Shown here one piece after another: positions 35,916 through 44,439 of a stretch of DNA of 64,000 nucleotides; positions within the stretch are counted from its first letter, which is position 1; each line of letters opens with the position of its first letter. Source of the stretch: Ensifer oleiphilus (GTDB taxonomy: Bacteria > Pseudomonadota > Alphaproteobacteria > Rhizobiales > Rhizobiaceae). Under the pieces are notes generated by a model that was given only the letters and a program-made list of their open reading frames with translations, did no database searches and was not told the origin of the DNA. The stretch covers positions 1,169,794-1,233,793 of the forward strand of contig NZ_JABWDU010000001.1 in NCBI RefSeq assembly GCF_013371465.1, given 5' to 3'. Both the position numbers and the translations under genes were made by a program.

Positions 35916-36368
35916 CGGGCGGCCGAGTGCCGTCAGCGTCGCATGCACCTGGCCGCGATGGTGAGCCTGGTGGTTGAAGACATGGGCAAGCGTCGGTCCG
36001 AGCGTTTGCGTGATGCTGACGGGATTGCTCAGGGGCGTGTAGGTGAACTTGGCCACGAGCCGCGCCTCATCCAGCCCGTCGATCCAGGCGATCATGCGTG
36101 CATCCTCCCGCTCGCGCGCACTGGCAAGCTCGGCGAAGTCGTCATGGAGTGTTGCGTCCAGCACGGTCGGGGCGTCGCCTTCGCCGGTGAAACGCTTCAT
36201 CCAGATCCGGTCGGCGGCGAGGATATGATTGAGCGTCGCAATTACCGAACCGAAGAAGGCGCCTGTGCTCTGCCGCAGCTCGCTGTCGGACAGTTCTGCC
36301 GCCGCCGCGTAGAGCCGACCGTTGGCCCAGTTGTTGTAGTCGGCGAACATGCGAAAATGATCGAGCAT
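35856..36368 (-). CDS. DinB-family protein
   Basis: A 170-residue four-helix metal-binding protein from the ATG at 36368 (MLDHFRMFADYNNWANGRL), preceded by AAGGAGAAAC. The family histidines are visible in TLNHILAADRIW and FNHQAHHRGQVH. DinB relatives include thiol-dependent S-transferases, but this one has no assignable substrate. Its last 60 bases overlap the convergent acyltransferase gene. An upstream in-frame ATG at 36428 would add 20 unlikely residues. Confidence 0.88.
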   Translation of the reverse strand: MLDHFRMFADYNNWANGRLYAAAAELSDSELRQSTGAFFGSVIATLNHILAADRIWMKRFTGEGDAPTVLDATLHDDFAELASAREREDARMIAWIDGLDEARLVAKFTYTPLSNPVSITQTLGPTLAHVFNHQAHHRGQVHATLTALGRPSVVLDLAFFLRAEGEKWAG

Positions 36369-36508
36369 CTGTTTCTCCTTTTCAGTGGCAAGGCTAACGC
36401 AGATCCGCATTCCTGTGGCGAATGCCACCCATGAAATTTAATGATTTGATCGTGCGGCCTGACTGGCATCCAATGGAACGAGCCAATTCATTCTCGCCGG
36501 GAGATCAC

Positions 36509-37198
36509 GTGAGCAGGAAGCTTTATTCTCTTTGCGGTACCGACAGGGCACGTCCCTTCTCGCCACACGTGTGGAAGACCAAGCTTTCGCTTGCGCACAA
36601 GGGGCTCGAGTTCGATGTCGTCCCGGTCGGATTCACCGAGATCCCGAAGGTGGAGGAGGGGGCCACCAGGCTCGTACCGCTCCTGCGCGACGGCGATCGG
36701 CTGGTGCAGGACAGTTTTTCGATTGCCGTCTATCTCGAGGAGAATTACCCGGATCGGCCATCGCTGTTTGGCGGGTCGGGTGGCGTCGCCATGGCTCGCT
36801 TCGTCGAGGGCTGGTCGCAGACCACGCTGCATCCGGCGATCGCCCGCATCATCATCACGGATATTCACGACAGCCTCGACCCCGTCGACCGGGTCTATTT
36901 CCGTGAAAGCCGCGAGGTGCGGTTCGGCACATCGCTTGAAGCCGTGGCTGAGACCGGGAGGGCTGCCCTTGCAACCTTCGCCGAAAAGCTTGAGCCGCTG
37001 CGCCATATGCTGAAGTTTCAGCCCTATTTCGGTGGCGAGCTCCCGCTGTTTGCCGACTACATCGTCTTTGGTGCCCTGCAGTGGGCGCGCATCGTTTCGC
37101 CGCAACGGCTGCTTTCGCCGGGCGATCCGGTCACCGACTGGTTCGAGCGATGCCTCGACCTGCATGACGGCATCGGACGCTCTGTGACAGCGGCGTGA
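36509..37198 (+). CDS. Glutathione S-transferase family protein
   Basis: A 229-residue cytoplasmic protein from the GTG at 36509 (SRKLYSLCGTDRARPFSPH) with GGGAG six bases upstream. The N-terminal thioredoxin-like domain contains VPLLRDGDRLVQDSFSIAVY, with the cis-Pro and the QDS glutathione-binding motif. The C-terminal helical domain includes YFGGELPLFADYIVFGALQW. The substrate is unknown. A longer frame from 36422 exists, but its 29 extra residues do not fit the family. Confidence 0.87.
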   Translation: MSRKLYSLCGTDRARPFSPHVWKTKLSLAHKGLEFDVVPVGFTEIPKVEEGATRLVPLLRDGDRLVQDSFSIAVYLEENYPDRPSLFGGSGGVAMARFVEGWSQTTLHPAIARIIITDIHDSLDPVDRVYFRESREVRFGTSLEAVAETGRAALATFAEKLEPLRHMLKFQPYFGGELPLFADYIVFGALQWARIVSPQRLLSPGDPVTDWFERCLDLHDGIGRSVTAA

Positions 37199-37301
37199 AA
37201 CCCTGAGCGCTGCCTGCGAATCGTGAGCGAACCCCCTTGTTTTGCGCGGGATTGGCGGCTAATGAACCGCCACTTCTCAAGAAAACAAGGGAATTGAGCC
37301 A

Positions 37302-37724
37302 ATGGCGATTGAACGTACCTTTTCGATGATCAAGCCGGACGCAACGAAGCGTAACCTGACCGGCGCCATCACCAAGATGCTCGAAGACGCCGGCCTGCGC
37401 GTCGTTGCTTCCAAGCGCGTCTGGATGAGCCGCCGCGAAGCCGAAGGCTTCTACGCCGTTCACAAGGAACGTCCGTTCTTCGGCGAACTCGTCGAGTCCA
37501 TGTCCTCGGGCCCGACCATCGTTCAGGTTCTCGAAGGCGAAAACGCCATCGCCAAGAACCGCGAAATCATGGGCGCCACCAACCCGGCAAACGCTGACGA
37601 AGGCACGATCCGTAAGGTTCACGCTCTTTCGATCGGCGAAAACTCGGTTCACGGTTCGGACGCTCCGGCAACGGCTGCTGAAGAAATCGCATACTGGTTC
37701 TCCGGCACCGAAATCGTCGGCTGA
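37302..37724 (+). CDS. ndk: Nucleoside diphosphate kinase
   Basis: Balances nucleoside triphosphate pools by phosphate transfer through a histidine, 140 residues. His117 in ENSVHGSDA is the phosphorylated residue. The N-terminal [13 protein letters not shown] and the [12 protein letters not shown] region match Ndk. The gene is monocistronic, with a strong terminator 47 bases downstream. Confidence 0.97.
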   Translation: MAIERTFSMIKPDATKRNLTGAITKMLEDAGLRVVASKRVWMSRREAEGFYAVHKERPFFGELVESMSSGPTIVQVLEGENAIAKNREIMGATNPANADEGTIRKVHALSIGENSVHGSDAPATAAEEIAYWFSGTEIVG

Positions 37725-37771
37725 ATCAGGATCTGCATTTCCGGCCGTAACGGCTTGAATTGATTTGATGG

Positions 37772-37799
37772 AACCGGAGCGGAAACGCTCCGGTTTTTT
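37772..37799 (+). terminator. Terminator after ndk
   Basis: AACCGGAGCG (37772-37781) and CGCTCCGGTT (37786-37795) form a perfect 10-bp stem with a GAAA tetraloop, followed by TTTT. It is a textbook intrinsic terminator. Its T-run touches the stop codon of the convergent lipoprotein gene. Confidence 0.92.
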
Positions 37800-38308
37800 C
37801 ATGTCGGACACTTCGCGGTTTCAAAATGCGCCGGCGCCTTGCCGTCCCTGAATACGGCGGGGTTCTTGTCATAGGCCGGTCCGTCGACCAGCGCTTTCGC
37901 CGGCAGCATGTCCTGATCGATGTCGGAGGTGACGGTGGTCTCCAGTGTCTGCAGCGCCTGGCCGGCCGGCCCCTTGACCTCGATCGTAACCGCATAGGGC
38001 TTTTCCTTCTTCACGCAGGTGATATCGGGGCTTTCGAGCACCACTTTTTCCAGCTTCGGAAACAACTTGCGTGTCAGGGTCAATGGCTCGCCACCTGCCG
38101 GGTTCTCGAAGGTTGCCACGACGATGCTACCCTCTGGCACGGGTTCGAGTTTGCTCAGCGTGATCATATAGGTCGCATAGGCAAGTCGGTAGTTGAAGAC
38201 GAACATCTTGCCCGTCAGCTTCAACGGATCCGGGCCGGTCTCCCGTTGGCAGCCCGCCATCAGTAGCAGCGCCATCATCGCGGCAAGTATTGCGATCGTC
38301 CTCGTCAT
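37799..38308 (-). CDS. Putative lipoprotein of unknown function
   Basis: A 169-residue protein from the ATG at 38308. The signal peptide TRTIAILAAMMALLLMAGC ends in a lipobox (LMAGC), so the mature protein should start at a lipidated cysteine. Asp is not at position +2, which in E. coli rules would favour the outer membrane. The rest has no motif I recognise. The start overlaps the CGNR regulator stop by four bases (ATGA), so it is translated with that regulator. Confidence 0.8.
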   Translation of the reverse strand: MTRTIAILAAMMALLLMAGCQRETGPDPLKLTGKMFVFNYRLAYATYMITLSKLEPVPEGSIVVATFENPAGGEPLTLTRKLFPKLEKVVLESPDITCVKKEKPYAVTIEVKGPAGQALQTLETTVTSDIDQDMLPAKALVDGPAYDKNPAVFRDGKAPAHFETAKCPT

Positions 38309-38865
38309 TCCTGTGCCTCCTCCTTGCTGCGGTGATAGTGGCGCCTCGCCTTGCTGCGATTGCCGCAGACCGCCATGTCGCACCAGGTCCTGCTACGGTT
38401 GCGGCTTCTGTCCAGAAACAGCCAACCGCAATTGGGGCAGATCTTCAGGCGGTCGGGCTCGGGATTGGCGGCGAGGCTGAGGGCCGAGTGGGCCGTTGCC
38501 GTGTCAAGCGCAATTGCCGTTTCGCCGTTGCCGCTACCACGCAGTATCGAGGCGATTGCCTCTAGCAGGTCGGCCATCAAATCAGGCCGCTGCTTGGCTC
38601 CCACCTGCGCGCGAAAATGCCGGTCCGTCGCCTCGCGCAACGTCAGCAGTCTTGCACGGTTGCGTTCGGCCACAGGCAGAAGCGCGCCAAAGCGCGTGCT
38701 TTCGGCGCAGAATCGATTGGCCGCGGCAGGGAAGGCGTCGAGCGCCGGGGCGTCGGCAAAACGATCGATGCGCCTCGCCGGATCAAAGCGCAGGATGACG
38801 GAATTGGCGACATCCAGCGCCAGCGCGCCGCCGGCAAATCGGTGTGCTGTCCAGGTGAAGGTCAT
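38305..38865 (-). CDS. CGNR zinc-finger (ABATE-domain) transcriptional regulator
   Basis: A 186-residue putative regulator of the ABATE/CGNR family. The N-terminal ABATE domain (GGALALDVANSVILRF) is followed by the C-terminal zinc-finger-like motif: CPNC, then 15 residues, C, four residues, C, within AVCGNRSKARRHYHR. This family is annotated as stress-induced regulators, with few studied members. The gene is divergent from a LivH-like permease. A near-perfect 26-base palindrome lies 12 bases before its start, a likely operator for both. It is co-translated with the lipoprotein gene downstream. Confidence 0.87.
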   Translation of the reverse strand: MTFTWTAHRFAGGALALDVANSVILRFDPARRIDRFADAPALDAFPAAANRFCAESTRFGALLPVAERNRARLLTLREATDRHFRAQVGAKQRPDLMADLLEAIASILRGSGNGETAIALDTATAHSALSLAANPEPDRLKICPNCGWLFLDRSRNRSRTWCDMAVCGNRSKARRHYHRSKEEAQE

Positions 38866-38876
38866 CGGTGATTCCT

Positions 38877-38902
38877 AACTAGTAAAAGTCATTTTACCAG
38901 TT
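38877..38902. promoter_or_regulatory. Palindromic operator between CGNR regulator and permease
   Basis: AACTAGTAAAA (38877-38887) and TTTTACCAGTT (38892-38902) are inverted repeats with one mismatch in 11 positions and four bases between. The AT-rich element fills the short divergent promoter gap, so the CGNR protein may control itself and the permease from here. Confidence 0.65.
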
Positions 38903-38932
38903 ATATTGATGTTGTCACGTTCCGGATGCGCC

Positions 38933-39829
38933 ATGCTCTATTTCCTGCAGCAGATCGCCAATGCCGTTCCGATCGCCGCGCTCTATGCCGCGCTGGCCTT
39001 CGGCTATGCCATTGCCTTTGCCGTGACCCGAAGGGCCGATCTCACCTATGGGGCTCTCTTTGCTTTTTCCGGCCAGATGTTCGTGCTGTTTGCCGATTTC
39101 GGTTGGAATCAGCTGTGGCTGGTGCTGCCGGCGGCGCTTGGCATCGGTGCTGCCGCCGGTCTGACGCTTGGCGTCGGGGCAGGGCTCGTCGCAGGTCGCT
39201 ATGTGATGCGGCCGCTGGCGTTCTCCTCCGCCAACACGGTCGTCGTTGCCTCGCTCGGCTGTCTGCTGGTGCTGATGGAGATCGCGCGGCTGGCGTCGGA
39301 CACCAAGAGCCTTTGGCTGCCGCCATTTCTGAACGGCAACATCGACTTCTGGTCGGATCCGAAATTTCCGGTGACGCTGACGCTGATCCAGTTGCTCAAC
39401 ACGCTGCTGATGGTGGCGCTGGTCGGTGCCGGCCACTGGTTTCTGGCGCATAGCCGCGCCGGCCGCTCCTGGCGGGCGGTGTCGGAGGATCGTGATGCCG
39501 CCGCCCTTTGTGGCATCGATGCCGCCCGCGTCTACATCGCCGCCTATGGCGCCGCATCATTGATTGCGGCATGCTGTGGTATCCTGGCCGCGTCCTATTA
39601 CGGCAACATGGATTTCGGCACCGGTCTCACCTTCGGCGTCAAGGTGCTTTTCATCGCGGCAATCGGCGGCCAGACCTCGCCGCTTTATGCAGCCCTCGGT
39701 GCCGCGGCGATTGGCCTGCTCGAAACGATGTGGGGCGCCTACGGCCCGATTCTCTGGCGGGATTTTGCGATCTTCGGCTTCCTCGTCGTCGTGCTGGCCG
39801 TGACACGGCAGGAGAAAGCCATCCCGTGA
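38933..39829 (+). CDS. LivH-like branched-chain amino-acid-type ABC permease (orphan)
   Basis: A 298-residue inner-membrane permease with about eight hydrophobic helices, starting MLYFLQQIANAVPIAALYA at 38933; an ATG at 38909 and a TTG at 38906 are alternatives. The cytoplasmic loop SRAGRSWRAVSEDRDAAALCGID matches the LivH coupling loop that contacts the ATPase. No LivM, LivG, LivF or binding-protein gene lies nearby, so the rest of the transporter must be elsewhere. The conserved small-residue segment FGVKVLFIAAIGG is present. The substrate is unknown. Confidence 0.85.
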   Translation: MLYFLQQIANAVPIAALYAALAFGYAIAFAVTRRADLTYGALFAFSGQMFVLFADFGWNQLWLVLPAALGIGAAAGLTLGVGAGLVAGRYVMRPLAFSSANTVVVASLGCLLVLMEIARLASDTKSLWLPPFLNGNIDFWSDPKFPVTLTLIQLLNTLLMVALVGAGHWFLAHSRAGRSWRAVSEDRDAAALCGIDAARVYIAAYGAASLIAACCGILAASYYGNMDFGTGLTFGVKVLFIAAIGGQTSPLYAALGAAAIGLLETMWGAYGPILWRDFAIFGFLVVVLAVTRQEKAIP

Positions 39830-39848
39830 TCTCCTGAGGTGCTGAGCC

Positions 39849-40325
39849 TCAGCGCTTCCAGCGGTCGCGGGCTGTGTCGTCCGCATCCTTGGCGCTGACC
39901 CAACCGCCGCTCGTGCCATCGGCCAGATGTTCCTTCTTCCAGAAGGGGGCCGAGGTCTTGAGGAAGTCCATGATGAAATTGGCGCCGTCGAAGGCGGCCT
40001 GGCGGTGTGGCGAGGCGGTGACCACGAGTACGATGTTTTCACCGGGATTGATCCGGCCGTAGCGATGGATCGCCGTTGCCGCCTGCAGCCCGAAGCGTTC
40101 GATCGCCAGTTCACAGATGCGGGTGATTTCCGCCTCCGCCATCCCTGGATAGTGTTCGAGCTCGAGAGCGGCAAGCGTGCCGGCTTCGTCGCGGCAGAGG
40201 CCCGAAAACGTCACGACCGCCCCGATCTCAGGGCGGTCGAAAGAAAGACGGGAAACCTCGGCCGACAGGTCGAAGTCCTCGCGCTGAACGCGCACGGTGA
40301 TGGGCGCGCCCATGGTGTCAGCCAC
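39849..40325 (-). CDS. moaE: Molybdopterin synthase catalytic subunit MoaE
   Basis: Joins with MoaD to insert dithiolene sulfur into precursor Z, making molybdopterin, 158 residues. Typical segments are GAVVTFSGLCRDEAG, LELEHYPGMAE, IHRYGRINPGE and the catalytic Lys region FWKKEHLADG. It overlaps moaD by eight bases. A second ATG at 40313 is a possible start. A molybdopterin-dependent oxidoreductase that would need the cofactor is encoded at 47992. Confidence 0.95.
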   Translation of the reverse strand: MADTMGAPITVRVQREDFDLSAEVSRLSFDRPEIGAVVTFSGLCRDEAGTLAALELEHYPGMAEAEITRICELAIERFGLQAATAIHRYGRINPGENIVLVVTASPHRQAAFDGANFIMDFLKTSAPFWKKEHLADGTSGGWVSAKDADDTARDRWKR

Positions 40326-40578
40326 CGGTCATCGGCGGGAAGAGGGCGATCTCGCGTGCGCCGGCGATCGGTTCGCCATGCTCGACATGTTCCTGGTTGA
40401 TCGCGGCACGGATGACATTCTGGTGCTCGAGCGCCGTCTCGTATTCTTCCCCCAGCGTCTTCAGATGCGCAAGCAGGTCAGCGATGGTGACGACGCCAGC
40501 CGGAACCTCCAGCGTTTCCTCACCCTTGCCGATGCGTTCGCGCACCCAGGAGAAATAGACGAGATTGACGGTGCTCAT
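40318..40578 (-). CDS. moaD: Molybdopterin synthase sulfur carrier subunit MoaD
   Basis: Ubiquitin-like sulfur carrier, 86 residues, ending in the required Gly-Gly (FPPMTGG). The N-terminus VNLVYFSWVRERIGKGEE is characteristic. Its start overlaps the pgsA stop by four bases and its end overlaps moaE, so pgsA-moaD-moaE are tightly coupled. Confidence 0.95.
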   Translation of the reverse strand: MSTVNLVYFSWVRERIGKGEETLEVPAGVVTIADLLAHLKTLGEEYETALEHQNVIRAAINQEHVEHGEPIAGAREIALFPPMTGG

Positions 40579-41162
40579 TCGTTGACCACATGCTTCAGGC
40601 CGGCGCGGAAATAGTCGTAACCGCTATAGAGCGTGATCGCCGCAGCAATCCACAGCAGGCCGATACCGATCTCCGTCGTATAGGGCAGGATCTTGTCGCC
40701 GGCGGGGCCGGCCAGCAGGAAGACGATCGCCACCATCTGGATCGTCGTCTTCCACTTGGCAATGCGTGTCACCGGGACGCTAACCTTGAGCGCCGCCAGA
40801 TATTCGCGCAGGCCCGAAACGAGGATCTCGCGGCACAGGATGATGATCGCGGCCCAGATCGACCAGCCGGCAATTGTGCCGTCAGCGGCCACGAGCAAGA
40901 GGATGGACGCGACCAGCAGCTTGTCGGCGATCGGGTCGAGCATCTTGCCAATGTTGGACGTCTGCTTCCAGATGCGGGCGAGATAGCCGTCGAAGAAGTC
41001 GGTGATCGAGGCGATGGCAAAGAGAGTGACCGCCGTCCATCGCGCGAAATCCGAACTGTGCAGCCGGCCCTCGATGAAGAAGCAGAGCACGATCAGCGGC
41101 ACGATCAGGATTCGGAAATAGGTGAGCAGATTGGGGATGCTGTAGGCGACGGGCGTGGGCAT
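40575..41162 (-). CDS. pgsA: CDP-diacylglycerol-glycerol-3-phosphate 3-phosphatidyltransferase
   Basis: Makes phosphatidylglycerol phosphate, the first committed step to phosphatidylglycerol, 195 residues. The CDP-alcohol phosphotransferase motif is complete in TDFFDGYLARIWKQ and IGKMLDPIADKLL. About five membrane helices are seen. The product feeds the lysyl-phosphatidylglycerol synthase encoded at 51766. It lies downstream of uvrC, 126 bases away, in the same direction; uvrC-pgsA is a widely conserved pair. Confidence 0.95.
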   Translation of the reverse strand: MPTPVAYSIPNLLTYFRILIVPLIVLCFFIEGRLHSSDFARWTAVTLFAIASITDFFDGYLARIWKQTSNIGKMLDPIADKLLVASILLLVAADGTIAGWSIWAAIIILCREILVSGLREYLAALKVSVPVTRIAKWKTTIQMVAIVFLLAGPAGDKILPYTTEIGIGLLWIAAAITLYSGYDYFRAGLKHVVNE

Positions 41163-41288
41163 GGATTCGGGTTCTCTGTCTTCCTCGGAGGTACAGAATG
41201 ACTTTGCGGCCCTCAGGTCAACAAATCATTGTGCGAAGGGTGTCATAATTGGCGCATCCCACCTGAACGCCGGGTGAATTCTCGCTGG

Positions 41289-43313
41289 TCATTTTGCCGC
41301 GTCCTCGTGGAAATGCTCGTAGACCAGCCGCGCGACTGCCTCAGAAATCCCGTTGACCGCCATCAGGTCGTTCATGCCGGCGCGTGAAACGGCCTTGGCG
41401 GTGCCGAAATGCGTAAGCAGGGCGCGCTTGCGCGTCGGCCCGATGCCGGCGATCTCGTCGAGCGGGTTTTTCACCATCTCCTTCTTGCGTCGGGCACGAT
41501 GCGAGCCGATGGCAAAGCGGTGCGCTTCGTCGCGCAGGCGCTGGATGAAATAGAGCACCGGATCGCGCGGCGGCAGCGTGAAGCTGTCGCGCCCGAGCGC
41601 GAAGAAACGCTCGCGCCCGGCATCGCGGTCGACGCCCTTGGCAACACCGATCGCCGTCACGCAGTCCTCGACATCGAGTTCTTTCAGGATCGCGCGAACG
41701 GCCGTCATCTGTCCCTGGCCACCGTCGATCAGGATGACATCAGGCCAGGCGGGGAAGGCGGCATCCTCGGCAATCTCGATTGTGCGGTCCGGTTTGCCTT
41801 CTTCCTTGAGCAAACGCGAGAAGCGACGGGTCATCACCTCGCGCATCATGCCGAAGTCGTCACCGGGCGTGATGTCGGTCGATTTGATGTTGAACTTGCG
41901 GTACTGGCCTTTAACGAAGCCTTCGGGGCCGGCGACCACCATGCCGCCGACGGCATTCGTGCCCATGATGTGCGAGTTGTCGTAGATCTCGATCCGGCGC
42001 GGCGTGCGTTCGAGCTTGAACGTCTCGGCAAAGCCGTCGAGCAATCGCGATTGAGACGCGGTTTCCGCCAGCTTGCGGCCATGGGCCTCGCGGGCGTTGG
42101 CGAGCGCATGATCGACAAGATCCTTCTTCTCGCCGCGTTGCGGCACCTGGATTGCCACCTTGTAACCGGACTTTTCGCTCAGCGCCTGACCGAGCAGTTC
42201 CTGTTCCTCGACCGCCTCGCAGAGCAAGATCTGCCGCGGACAGGGCTTGTCGTCGTAGAACTGGGCGAGAAAGGCCGAAAGCACTTCTGCCGTCGACAGC
42301 GACGGGTCCGCCTTTGGAAAATAGGCGCGGTTGCCCCAGTTCTGCCCGGTGCGGAAGAAGAACACCTGGATGCAGGAGGTGCCGCCTTCGTGGTGGATCG
42401 CGAAGACGTCAGCCTCTTCGACGCCGGCCGGGTTGATTCCCTGGTGGCTCTGCACGTGGCTGAGGGCGGCGAGCCGGTCGCGATAGAGGGCGGCACGCTC
42501 GAAGTCGAGGTTTTCCGAGGCCTCGCCCATTGCCGCCGCAATCGTTGCCTTGACCGCCTGGCTCTTGCCGGACAGGAAGTCCTTGGCCTCCGATACCAGC
42601 TCGGCATAGCCCTCGTTGCTGATCTCGCCCGTACAGGGCGCCGCACAGCGCTTGATCTGGTGCAGAAGACAGGGACGCGTCCGCGTCTCGAAGACACTGT
42701 CGGTGCAGGTTCGCAAGAGGAAGGCGCGCTGCAGCGAGTTGATCGTGCGCCCGACGGCGCCGGCCGAGGCGAAGGGGCCGAAATAGTCACCCTTCCGGCT
42801 GCGCGCGCCGCGGTGTTTGTAAAGGGCCGGTGCGCGGCTGTCGCCTGTGACAAGGATATAAGGAAAGGACTTGTCGTCGCGCAGAAGCACGTTGAAGCGC
42901 GGCCGAAGCCGCTTGATCAGGTTGGCTTCGAGCAGAAGCGCCTCGATCTCCGTGCGCGTGGTGACGAACTCCATGTTCGCCGTCTCGCGAATCATCCGCG
43001 AAATCCGATTGGAGTGGCCACGCCCTTGCGCGTAGTTGCCGACGCGCTTTTTCAGGCTGCGTGCCTTGCCCACATAAAGGACGTCGCCGTCCTCGTTGAA
43101 CATGCGATAGACACCGGGGCCGTTCGGGAGCCGCTTGACGAAGGCCTGGATCAGTTCGGCGCCCTTGAGGCCCTCGACCTCGTTGCGGTTCTCTGCCCAC
43201 TCGATGGCCGGAACTGCGGATGCGCCTTCGGCGACCTCGATCAGGTCGTCGTCGTCTTCGGCGTCATTGCCGTCATAGAGGATGCCGCCGTCGGTCGGCA
43301 CGCGTCCGTTCAT
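41289..43313 (-). CDS. uvrC: Excinuclease ABC subunit UvrC
   Basis: Nuclease that makes both incisions in nucleotide excision repair, 674 residues. An acidic extension of about 50 residues precedes the GIY-YIG domain ([20 protein letters not shown]). A cysteine-bearing region ([15 protein letters not shown]), a UVR segment, the RNase H-like C-terminal nuclease ([12 protein letters not shown], then [11 protein letters not shown]) and a helix-hairpin-helix pair ([18 protein letters not shown]) follow. The start overlaps the SDR stop by four bases. Confidence 0.96.
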   Translation of the reverse strand: MNGRVPTDGGILYDGNDAEDDDDLIEVAEGASAVPAIEWAENRNEVEGLKGAELIQAFVKRLPNGPGVYRMFNEDGDVLYVGKARSLKKRVGNYAQGRGHSNRISRMIRETANMEFVTTRTEIEALLLEANLIKRLRPRFNVLLRDDKSFPYILVTGDSRAPALYKHRGARSRKGDYFGPFASAGAVGRTINSLQRAFLLRTCTDSVFETRTRPCLLHQIKRCAAPCTGEISNEGYAELVSEAKDFLSGKSQAVKATIAAAMGEASENLDFERAALYRDRLAALSHVQSHQGINPAGVEEADVFAIHHEGGTSCIQVFFFRTGQNWGNRAYFPKADPSLSTAEVLSAFLAQFYDDKPCPRQILLCEAVEEQELLGQALSEKSGYKVAIQVPQRGEKKDLVDHALANAREAHGRKLAETASQSRLLDGFAETFKLERTPRRIEIYDNSHIMGTNAVGGMVVAGPEGFVKGQYRKFNIKSTDITPGDDFGMMREVMTRRFSRLLKEEGKPDRTIEIAEDAAFPAWPDVILIDGGQGQMTAVRAILKELDVEDCVTAIGVAKGVDRDAGRERFFALGRDSFTLPPRDPVLYFIQRLRDEAHRFAIGSHRARRKKEMVKNPLDEIAGIGPTRKRALLTHFGTAKAVSRAGMNDLMAVNGISEAVARLVYEHFHEDAAK

Positions 43314-44074
43314 TCTACTATCTCCCTGATATCAGGCGTTTCCCAGGCGAGGTGCTGGCCGCCGTCCAGCGCGATCATCTGCCCGGTAATCGACGGCGTG
43401 TCGAACAGGAAGCGGATCGTCCGCCCGAATTCGCCGAGCGCCGGGCCGCGCCTGAGAATCAGCGCGTCGACCTGTGCCTGGAAATCGCGCGGATCCTGTC
43501 GTTCATTGGGCAAGGTCGGGCCGGGGCCGATGCCGTTGACGCGGATATCCGGCGCGAGCGCCTGAGCCATCGTTTGTGTTGCCGTCCACAGAGCGGACTT
43601 TGATAACATATAGGAAAAAAAGCGCGGGTTTGGAGACCAGACGCGCTGATCGATCACATTGACGACGAGGCCGGAGACGCCGCGCGGCAGCTGACGGGCA
43701 AAGTCTCGCGTGAGCAGGGACGGGGCTTTCACATGCAAGGCGAAGTGCCGATCCCATACCGTTTCGTCGAAAGCGTCGAGGCTGTCTTTCTTGAACAGCG
43801 AGGCATTGTTGACGATCAGGTCGATCGGTCCGAGCGCGCCGTTGACCTGCGCCATCAGCGCCGACGTTTCCTGAGTCTCTGTAAGATCTGCCTTCACCGC
43901 AGCGGCGACGACGCCTTTTTTCGACAGTAAGGCCACAAGTGCCTCTGCCTCATCGAGCGAACCGTTCGCGTGGATGGCGACCGCGAAGCCGTGCGCCGCG
44001 AGGTCTTCAACTATAGCCTTGCCGATCCGTTTGGCGCCACCGGTTACGAGTGCCACCTTCAGTGCTTTCTTCAA
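43310..44074 (-). CDS. Short-chain dehydrogenase, pteridine-reductase-like
   Basis: A 254-residue NADPH-type SDR from a TTG at 44074, with GGGATG upstream. A longer frame starts at an ATG at 44161 but lacks a ribosome-binding site. The cofactor motif is TGGAKRIG (11-18), with the Arg typical of NADPH-binding pteridine reductases. The catalytic residues look like Asp142, Tyr155 and Lys159, the spacing of the Asp-Tyr-Lys triad of PTR1 and FolM rather than Ser-Tyr-Lys. NNASLF (89-94) and RVNGIGPGP support this. It is translationally coupled to uvrC. Folate or pterin reduction is an inference. Confidence 0.78.
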   Translation of the reverse strand: MKKALKVALVTGGAKRIGKAIVEDLAAHGFAVAIHANGSLDEAEALVALLSKKGVVAAAVKADLTETQETSALMAQVNGALGPIDLIVNNASLFKKDSLDAFDETVWDRHFALHVKAPSLLTRDFARQLPRGVSGLVVNVIDQRVWSPNPRFFSYMLSKSALWTATQTMAQALAPDIRVNGIGPGPTLPNERQDPRDFQAQVDALILRRGPALGEFGRTIRFLFDTPSITGQMIALDGGQHLAWETPDIREIVE

Positions 44075-44439
44075 CGTTTCATCCCGCTTTTCGAATCTTC
44101 GTGCCAGCGGACGAAGATATAGGCAAGAAACGCCGCCCTGAAACTCTCCCTGATGATTCATTTCGCAAAAATTAATGGAATTCGCGTAAATTGTATTATT
44201 TTGAGTTTATATAGTATAGCTTTCGTTAATCTTGAAAGATGGTTAATAAAATCCCTGTGGCGTGAAAGCAACATCAAATTTTGGACGTGATTGTGCCACC
44301 AAAATTTCACATTTTGGCTCTTGTGAATCCTCATTTGCTGGCCAATTTCAGCTCAACCGGGCGGGTTAATTGAAAGTTGTCCGATGTTTCATTGAGGGAT
44401 CCCAACCCTTAGGGCATCGGTTCGTAAAGGAGAATATTT
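44075..44439 (+). other. AT-rich upstream region of the outer-membrane protein gene
   Basis: These 365 bases between the SDR and the barrel gene are the most AT-rich stretch in the window, with runs such as TTTATATAGTATAGC at 44206-44220. They hold a perfect 9-bp inverted repeat at 44276-44307 and no supportable gene. A strong, regulated promoter is likely. Confidence 0.55.
44276..44307. promoter_or_regulatory. Inverted repeat upstream of the outer-membrane protein gene
   Basis: AAATTTTGG (44276-44284) and CCAAAATTT (44299-44307) are exact reverse complements with 14 bases between, centred about 150 bases before the start codon. A third related copy, ACATTTTGG, begins at 44309. It could be a dimer-binding site. 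Confidence 0.5.

Noticed and set aside
41409-43565. A 718-residue open frame antisense to uvrC and the SDR gene
   Set aside because: Both genes on the minus strand show complete family motifs, so the plus-strand frame is a compositional artefact.
44162-44439. AT-rich stretch considered as a mobile-element remnant or horizontally acquired DNA
   Set aside because: There are no transposase fragments, direct repeats or flanking duplications, and a strong promoter region for the barrel gene explains the composition better.
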